From Thiopseudomonas sp. (lineage in GTDB: Bacteria > Pseudomonadota > Gammaproteobacteria > Pseudomonadales > Pseudomonadaceae), in assembly GCA_018384595.1 (NCBI GenBank), contig JAHAYO010000077.1, positions 1-63,160 of the forward strand: DNA of 63,160 nt. Direction: 5' to 3'. Shown piece after piece: positions 57,114 through 63,160 of the stretch. The notes beneath the pieces are model-generated. The model made no database searches. It was not told the DNA's origin and was given only the letters and a program-made list of their open reading frames with translations. The stretch's first letter is position 1. Each line of letters begins with the position of its first letter. The translations under genes and the position numbers were made by a program.

Positions 57114-58265
57114 ATGGAACTGGAACAGCTGTTGCGCCTGATGGTTGAAAAGGGCGGCTCCGACCTGTTTATTACCGCAGGTGTAGCACCTTCGATCAAA
57201 ATTCACGGCAAGGTCATGCCGGTGGGGCGTACCGCGCTCTCACCGGAGGCAACCCGAGAAATGGTGCTGGGGGCGATGAACGAGCAGCAAAGGCGCGAGT
57301 TCGCCGATACGCTGGAATGCAACTTTGCCATCAGCTCCCGTGGCATTGGCCGCTTTCGGGTTAGCGCGTTTTACCAGCGCAACCTAGTCGGTATGGTGCT
57401 ACGGCGCATTGAAACCAAAATCCCGACCGTGGATGACCTTAAACTACCGGAAATCATCAAAGACATTGCCATGTCCAAGCGCGGTTTGGTGCTATTTGTT
57501 GGTGCAACCGGTACCGGTAAATCCACTTCGCTGGCGGCCATGATCGGCTACCGCAACGAAAACAGTACCGGGCATATTATTTCGATCGAAGACCCGGTGG
57601 AGTTCCTCCACCCGCACCGTAACTGCATTGTTACCCAGCGCGAGGTCGGTATTGATACCGAATCGTTTGAGGTGGCGCTGAAAAACACCCTGCGTCAGGC
57701 CCCGGATGTGATCCTGATTGGTGAGGTGCGAACCCGTGAAACCATGGACTACGCTGTGACCTTTGCCGAAACCGGTCACCTCTGTCTGGCCACCCTGCAC
57801 GCCAACAACGCCAACCAGGCGCTGGACCGCATCATCAACTTCTTCCCGGCCGACCGTCACCAGCAGGTGTGGCTGGATTTGTCGCTTAACCTGCGCGCCA
57901 TTGTTGCCCAGCAGCTGATTCCGACCATCGACGGCAAGGGTCGCCGTGCGGTGATCGAGGTGCTGATCAACACCCCGCTGGTGGCTGATCTGATCCGCAG
58001 TGGTGCGGTAGACGAAATCAAGCCGCTGATGGCACGCTCGACTGAACACGGCATGCAGACCTTTGACCAAGCGCTGTATGAACTCTATGCCCAGGGTGCA
58101 ATCAGTTACGAGAACGCCATGGCCTATGCTGACTCCTCCAACGACCTGCGTCTGATGATCAAGCTGGGCGCGGATCTCAGTGGAGAAAAATTGACCAAGG
58201 CATCACAGGGTCTATCGCTTGAGGTCTCGGACGAGCCGGGCGGTATCAATTTTAGTTTGCAGTAA
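57114..58265 (+). CDS. pilU: PilU, accessory pilus retraction ATPase
   Basis: The 383-residue PilT paralogue has Walker A GATGTGKST and Walker B ILIGEVRTRETMDYAVTFAETGHL, with a longer C-terminal tail than PilT. It supports PilT-dependent retraction under load. AGAGGAAAC lies before ATG. Confidence 0.95.
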   Translation: MELEQLLRLMVEKGGSDLFITAGVAPSIKIHGKVMPVGRTALSPEATREMVLGAMNEQQRREFADTLECNFAISSRGIGRFRVSAFYQRNLVGMVLRRIETKIPTVDDLKLPEIIKDIAMSKRGLVLFVGATGTGKSTSLAAMIGYRNENSTGHIISIEDPVEFLHPHRNCIVTQREVGIDTESFEVALKNTLRQAPDVILIGEVRTRETMDYAVTFAETGHLCLATLHANNANQALDRIINFFPADRHQQVWLDLSLNLRAIVAQQLIPTIDGKGRRAVIEVLINTPLVADLIRSGAVDEIKPLMARSTEHGMQTFDQALYELYAQGAISYENAMAYADSSNDLRLMIKLGADLSGEKLTKASQGLSLEVSDEPGGINFSLQ

Positions 58266-58282
58266 TTTAGGAGGGTAGCGGG

Positions 58283-58969
58283 ATGTCCAGACATATCAGG
58301 GTGTGGGATTTGCCATTAAGGCTGTTTCACTGGTCGCTGGTGGTGGCGGTGGTAGTGGCCATGGCCAGCGGCCTTAAGGGCAATATGCAGGTGCACGAAA
58401 AGGCCGGCCTGGCCATAGTTACCTTGCTGGCGTTCCGGCTGGCCTGGCTGTTTCTGGGCTCAACCTATGCCCGCATCGGTGCGCTGCTGGGTGCCCTTCC
58501 GCGTATTCCCGACTACCTGCGTGGCCAGTGGCGTAAGCCCGGTCATAATCCGCTGGGCGTGTTGTCCATGGCCGGCATGCTGTTACTGCTGGGCTGGCAG
58601 TCGGTCAGCGGCCTGTTTACCAATGATGACAGCGTGTTCACCGGCCCGTTGTATCGCCTGATCAGCAAGGCTGATAGCTTGTGGGTTACTGGCCTGCACC
58701 GGCAGACTTTTTGGTTGCTGGTTGGGCTCATAGGGCTACATGTGGCGACTGTGCTGTTCTATTGGCTGGTAAAAAAGAACAACCTGATCAAGCCGATGAT
58801 CACCGGCACCACTGAGGCCATCAATGATGAATACAAACCGGCAACCGGCGGCCGCTGGTTGGCTTTTGTGCTGAGCTGCGTGTTGGCCGGTGGCGCGTTG
58901 TATGTGGCACAAGGCAGCTGGGTACCCAAGCCCCCACCGCCCGCACCGGCTGCGGCGTTGCCGTTTTAA
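58283..58969 (+). CDS. cytochrome b561-type membrane protein
   Basis: The 228-residue protein has four helices with the di-heme histidines of the b561 family (LPLRLFHWSLVV at the first helix and HVATVLFYWLV later), a fifth C-terminal helix and a Pro/Ala-rich tail. It could pass electrons to periplasmic carriers. It lies opposite to, and convergent with, a cytochrome c' gene; such pairs are common. Confidence 0.85.
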   Translation: MSRHIRVWDLPLRLFHWSLVVAVVVAMASGLKGNMQVHEKAGLAIVTLLAFRLAWLFLGSTYARIGALLGALPRIPDYLRGQWRKPGHNPLGVLSMAGMLLLLGWQSVSGLFTNDDSVFTGPLYRLISKADSLWVTGLHRQTFWLLVGLIGLHVATVLFYWLVKKNNLIKPMITGTTEAINDEYKPATGGRWLAFVLSCVLAGGALYVAQGSWVPKPPPPAPAAALPF

Positions 58970-59144
58970 CGGGCATTACGCATCGTGCGGTATCACATAC
59001 TCAGCGCTGCCCACTCCATCTCACGCCATCCTGCGCTCCCCATATCACCCAGCGCGCAGTCGTAAGGTCTGGCTATGGATTCTGCGACTTTGCGACGCGA
59101 AATACGAATGCTAGGTAATGCAGTAGGCGCAACAATGGGGCATA

Positions 59145-59175
59145 AAAAAGCCGGCTCTACTTGAGCCGGCTTTTT
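59145..59175. terminator. bidirectional terminator between cytochrome b561 and cytochrome c' genes
   Basis: AAAAAGCCGGCTC and GAGCCGGCTTTTT form a 13-bp stem with loop TACTT, flanked by A- and T-runs, so it can end transcription both ways. The 175 bp before it hold degenerate REP-like sequence (CCATCCTGCGCT, then GCGCGCAGTCG). Confidence 0.88.
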
Positions 59176-59189
59176 GTTACGCAGGGAGA

Positions 59190-59654
59190 TTAGTCCTTGC
59201 GGAATTTGTCGTGACAGCCTTTGCAGCTCTGGCCAGTGGCACCGAATGCTTTGGCAATGGCAGCCTTGTCGCCGGTTTCGGCGGCAGCGGCCAGTTCGGT
59301 GGCAGCCTTGTGGAAGGCCATGCCAACTTCGGTTACGCCTTCAATGTCGGTGAACATTTCTGGCTTAACGCGGGTTTTGGTGTCGCCGACATTTTGCTCG
59401 GTGCCGGGAATAAACAGTGCGCCCATGCCGGAGTTGGCGGTGGCGGCGATGGAGTTGGCGGCTGCCTGCACTTGGGCAGGGTTCCACTCAACGCTTTCGT
59501 CAATGGCCATGGCCTTGATTTTGGCCATGTTCCAGGCCATGAATTTGTAGCCGGCCTGGCGGAACTGGATGGCGTCTTCGGCATCCATGGCGGTGGCGGT
59601 CATGCTGCTGGCCAGCAGAACGGCAGACAGGCTGCCCAGTACGAGTTTTTTCAC
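59190..59654 (-). CDS. cytochrome c'
   Basis: The 154-residue protein has a signal peptide (MKKLVLGSLSAVLLASSMTATA) and a four-helix-bundle pattern ending in the C-terminal heme site CKGCH followed by DKFRKD. Cytochromes c' bind NO and protect against nitrosative stress. AAGGAG lies 8 bp before ATG. Confidence 0.93.
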   Translation of the reverse strand: MKKLVLGSLSAVLLASSMTATAMDAEDAIQFRQAGYKFMAWNMAKIKAMAIDESVEWNPAQVQAAANSIAATANSGMGALFIPGTEQNVGDTKTRVKPEMFTDIEGVTEVGMAFHKAATELAAAAETGDKAAIAKAFGATGQSCKGCHDKFRKD

Positions 59655-60146
59655 ACAATTCTCCTTGTTTACACGGTTGCCGCATGCATGAGGCGTGCGG
59701 CGCTATAAAATCATTTTGCCTGCCGCCTTGTGGGTACGGCTTTGTGAGGCAGGAATTGCCACAATAATAGCTTCGTATTGTATAGAAAAGCGCGTAGCCT
59801 AACAATGCGACAGTTCGCAAATAAGTATTTTACTGTGGCTCGGCAGCCGCGACTGGAAGGCCTCCGCTGGTCGAGAATCTGCGTGCAGGTCTTGCCTTTG
59901 TGCGGGCTTGTGCGTATTTTACGCAGCCTTGCCGCGCTGCACCCTCTTGCAGCCGGTATTGTCTAAATAAGCGCAGGTATTTGCTGCTATCGGCTACCAG
60001 GGAAGAGGCACGCCGGGTCTGTGAACAGGTTTTTTTGAATGTAACCGGGCTGCCGCGGGCAGCAGCCAGGTGTGGCGGGGCGTTACAGTCAATAAAGCGT
60101 GTTTGATTCAAAACAGTTACTTTGGCCAAACGCCAGAACTAATCGT

Positions 60147-60172
60147 CCGTCTATCCTACAGACGGTTTATTT
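60147..60172 (+). promoter_or_regulatory. terminator-like hairpin in the leader of the first polyamine-binding protein gene
   Basis: CCGTCT/AGACGG with a 7-base loop is followed by TTTATTT, 27 bp before the ATG. It could act as an attenuator or stop upstream readthrough. The 544-bp region 59,655-60,198 holds no other supported gene. Confidence 0.5.
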
Positions 60173-60198
60173 GCAGACTTGATACAGGAGTTGTGCGC

Positions 60199-61293
60199 AT
60201 GAAAAAGCAGTCTTTCTCCCTTGCCGCCATGTCACTGGCGGTTGCCGTTAGCGTCCAGGTGCACGCCGAAGAGCGCACGCTCAACGTGTACCACTGGTCC
60301 GATTATGTGGCACCGGATACCATCAGCAACTTTGAAAAACAGACCGGCATCAAGGTCGTTTTCGATGTGTACGACAACAACGAAGTGCTGGAAGCCAAGC
60401 TGCTGTCCGGTCACTCCGGTTATGACATCGTGGTGCCCTCAAACCCGTTTCTGGCCAAGCAGATCAAGGCTGGCGTTTATCAGAAGCTGGACCGTAGCCA
60501 GTTGCCGCAGTGGGACAACCTGAACAAGGACCTGCTGAAAACTCTGGAAGTCAGCGATCCGGGCAACCTGTACTCCATTCCCTATATGTGGGGCTCGATT
60601 GGTATTGGCTACAACCCGGCCAAGGTCAAAATGGTCCTGGGCGATGTGGCGGTGGATAGCTGGGATGTGATTTTCAATCCCGAGTACATCAGCAAGCTGA
60701 GCAAGTGCGGTGTGGCAATCCTGGATTCGCCGACCGAAATTATCCCAGCCGCCATGTATTACTTGGGCCTGCCGCCCGACAGCGAAAATCCCGAGCATAT
60801 TCGCCAAGCTGAAGAGTTGTTGCTGAAGGTGCGTCCGCACATTACCTATATTCACTCGTCCAAATACATCTCCGACCTGGCCAACGGCAATATTTGTATG
60901 GCAGTGGGCTATTCCGGCGACCTGTACCAGAGCAAGGCGCGGGCAGAGGAAGGCACCGGTGATGTGCGTTTGACCTACCAGATTCCGAAAGAGGGTGCCG
61001 GTACTTTCTTTGACATGGTGGGTATTCCTGCTGATGCCAAAAACGTTAAGGAAGCGCATGAGTTCATTAACTATCTGCTGCAACCGCAGGTGATGGCGGA
61101 TTTGACCAATTATCTGCAGTTTCCCAACGCCAACAGTGCGGCAACTGCGCTGGTGGATGAGGAATACCGTAATGATCCTGGCATTTACCCGGATGATGCG
61201 ATGCTGAAAAAGCTGTATGCCTTCCCGGACTTGTCGGCCAAGGGGCAGCGGGCGATGACGCGCAGCTGGACTAAGATTAAATCTGGCAAGTAG
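60199..61293 (+). CDS. periplasmic polyamine-binding protein (PotF/SpuD-SpuE family), copy 1
   Basis: The 364-residue ABC binding protein has a signal peptide ([23 protein letters not shown]), then [29 protein letters not shown] and the polyamine-site residues seen in PotF/SpuD ([25 protein letters not shown]). It probably delivers putrescine or spermidine to a SpuFGH-like transporter, not seen in the window. GGAG lies 9 bp before ATG; the open frame begins 43 codons earlier without support. Confidence 0.92.
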   Translation: MKKQSFSLAAMSLAVAVSVQVHAEERTLNVYHWSDYVAPDTISNFEKQTGIKVVFDVYDNNEVLEAKLLSGHSGYDIVVPSNPFLAKQIKAGVYQKLDRSQLPQWDNLNKDLLKTLEVSDPGNLYSIPYMWGSIGIGYNPAKVKMVLGDVAVDSWDVIFNPEYISKLSKCGVAILDSPTEIIPAAMYYLGLPPDSENPEHIRQAEELLLKVRPHITYIHSSKYISDLANGNICMAVGYSGDLYQSKARAEEGTGDVRLTYQIPKEGAGTFFDMVGIPADAKNVKEAHEFINYLLQPQVMADLTNYLQFPNANSAATALVDEEYRNDPGIYPDDAMLKKLYAFPDLSAKGQRAMTRSWTKIKSGK

Positions 61294-61326
61294 GTTTTGC
61301 TCTTGGGCTGCTGGGCTGGATAGTGC

Positions 61327-61389
61327 CGCAGTCAGGCTGCGCTGGTTCGGCCCGGCGGGCCGGCCCAAACCGCTAAATGCCTGACTGCG
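61327..61389. repeat. palindromic repeat, copy 1 (upstream of the second polyamine-binding gene)
   Basis: Arms CGCAGTCAGGC and GCCTGACTGCG (11 bp) enclose an inner GGTTCGGCCCGGC/GCCGGCCCAAACC stem. The central 55 bp match 50 of 55 bases of the copy at 62,857-62,911. The rest of the gap 61,294-61,634 is G/T-rich tandem-like sequence shared with 62,795-62,835. Confidence 0.8.
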
Positions 61390-61616
61390 TCCCTATCCGG
61401 CCTGAGTTGGGTGGGTAGGGGGTGGTCCAGCGTTGCTGGGCTGCTGTTGCGTGGTTGGGTTTTTGCTCGGTGGCTGTTGGAGTTGGCTTTTGTTCTGTGG
61501 CGGCTGGGCTGCTGTTGTGGTGTTTGGTTTGGTAAGGCATGTTGCCGTATGTTTAATTTCGCCGTTTGCATGGTGCGGGCGGCTTTGTAACTGGTCCGAG
61601 GTGACCCACCCGATAA

Positions 61617-62726
<1,110 letters not shown>

Positions 62727-62768
62727 TTTTTTGCTCTGTGGTGGTTTTTGCTTGGCGGCGGCTGGGCT

Positions 62769-62810
62769 GGGTGGGGAGGATTGTGGCCCGGCTTTGCTGG
62801 GCTGCTGTTG
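62769..62810. repeat. direct repeat, copy 1
   Basis: This 42-bp unit (GGGTGGGGAGGATTGTGGCC, then CGGCTTTGC...) recurs at 62,945-62,986 with three differences. The palindromic repeat 62,857-62,911 lies between the two copies. Confidence 0.65.
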
Positions 62811-62856
62811 CGGTGTGGGGTTTTGCTCTGTGACGGCTGGGCCGTGCGGGGACTAC

Positions 62857-62911
62857 GTCAGGCCACGCTGGTTCGGTCCGGCAAGCCGGCCCAAACCGCT
62901 AAATGCCTGAC
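62857..62911. repeat. palindromic repeat, copy 2
   Basis: GTCAGGC/GCCTGAC arms enclose an inner stem, and 50 of 55 bases are identical to 61,331-61,385. Both copies are in the same orientation and bracket the second polyamine-binding gene. Confidence 0.8.
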
Positions 62912-62944
62912 TTCGGCCCCACCCAGCCCGAGTTTGCCTTGAGC

Positions 62945-62986
62945 GGGTGGGGAGGATTGTGGCCCGGCTTTGCCGAGCTGCTGTCG
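62945..62986. repeat. direct repeat, copy 2
   Basis: This matches 62,769-62,810 with three substitutions. It lies in the gene-free end of the window, 62,727-63,160, where I find no supported coding region. Confidence 0.65.
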
Positions 62987-63033
62987 CCAGTGGCTTGCAG
63001 GTTTTGCATAATCTGCAAGTGAACACGCGACAG
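62981..63033. repeat. nested inverted repeat
   Basis: Outer CTGTCGC/GCGACAG and inner CTTGCAG/CTGCAAG pairs form one extended hairpin. A compact GGGCGGC-AAA-GCCGCCC hairpin follows at 63,036-63,052. Confidence 0.6.
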
Positions 63034-63125
63034 CAGGGCGGCAAAGCCGCCCCTTATCCCCCCAGAAAAGGGTTGCGACCCACGCAGAGCTTGCGAGGCC
63101 GACGGGGTGGCTGGATGTAAAGCCT

Positions 63126-63147
63126 ATGCGGCCATGGATGGCCGCAT
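63126..63147. repeat. perfect palindrome near the right edge
   Basis: ATGCGGCCAT and ATGGCCGCAT form a 10-bp stem with a 2-base centre. It shares the GGCCATGGAT core with the repeat at 27,666-27,703. Confidence 0.6.
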
Positions 63148-63160
63148 GGAGCCTACAGGG

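Noticed and set aside
55959-57206. 415-codon open frame on the minus strand across pilT
   Set aside because: It is antisense to a near-perfect pilT, and its translation is Gly/Phe/Gln-rich without domain features; it is a codon-bias shadow.
59655-60198. Coding region in the 544-bp gap between cytochrome c' and the polyamine-binding gene
   Set aside because: Only short shadow-like frames occur and none has a ribosome site or recognisable product.

Overview
The window comes from a gammaproteobacterium of the Pseudomonas/Halopseudomonas type. The evidence is gene content and order: Chp chemosensory genes, oxyR-recG, spoT-rpoZ-gmk, rph/yicC, crc, pyrE, argB-algC-dut-coaBC, radC-rpmB-rpmG, thiS-thiG-trmB, hemW-rdgB-metW-metX, proC-yggS and pilT-pilU all follow Pseudomonas aeruginosa neighbourhoods, here joined in a different order. 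Base composition looks like the mid to high 50s % G+C by eye; this was not computed.

Layout. 1-4.4 kb: 3' end of the twitching-motility chemosensory cluster (chpA, chpB, chpC). 4.3-9 kb, minus strand: a diguanylate cyclase, an EEP-fold phosphatase/nuclease, dsbA, a small exported Cys-rich protein and an HDOD protein. 9-17 kb: recG, oxyR, an epimerase-like gene, a repeat-filled gap, then ridA, spoT, rpoZ, gmk. 17.3-24.1 kb: an accessory stretch with an MCP, a LysR regulator, an HPP-CBS membrane protein, an internally deleted ccoN-like gene behind an ANR/FNR box, and a frameshifted GGDEF gene. 24.1-27.6 kb: yicC and rph, with an IscB element inserted between them. 27.7-38.8 kb: crc, pyrE, a structured leader with an orphan KamA-like radical SAM enzyme, a SEC-C protein, then argB-algC-dut-coaBC and radC. 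38.8-43.4 kb: ribosomal proteins L28 and L33, D-alanine catabolism (dadA, alr), cytochrome c5, Fe-superoxide dismutase. 43.5-58.3 kb: EAL and degenerate GGDEF proteins, thiamine genes, trmB, hemW, rdgB, methionine genes, proC region, pilT/pilU. 58.3-63.2 kb: cytochrome b561, cytochrome c', and two polyamine-binding proteins set among palindromic repeats.

The standout feature is the IscB element at about 24,982-26,685. It encodes an intact 446-residue IscB, the RNA-guided nuclease family ancestral to Cas9, with both RuvC and HNH catalytic residues. Upstream lies a strongly structured region of about 280 nt that fits an omega RNA (HEARO-type). Matching hairpins sit at both ends, as in IS200/IS605-like elements. 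No TnpA transposase is visible. The element sits directly in front of yicC, which probably lost its native promoter and ribosome binding site.

Two themes tie genes together. The first is type IV pilus and surface behaviour: Chp genes, pilT/pilU, and at least four GGDEF/EAL-type proteins plus an HDOD protein. The second is housekeeping metabolism (nucleotides, CoA, arginine, methionine, thiamine, proline). Two genes look damaged: chpA has tandem in-frame stop codons near the left edge, and the GGDEF gene at 22.3-24.1 kb has a one-base frameshift.
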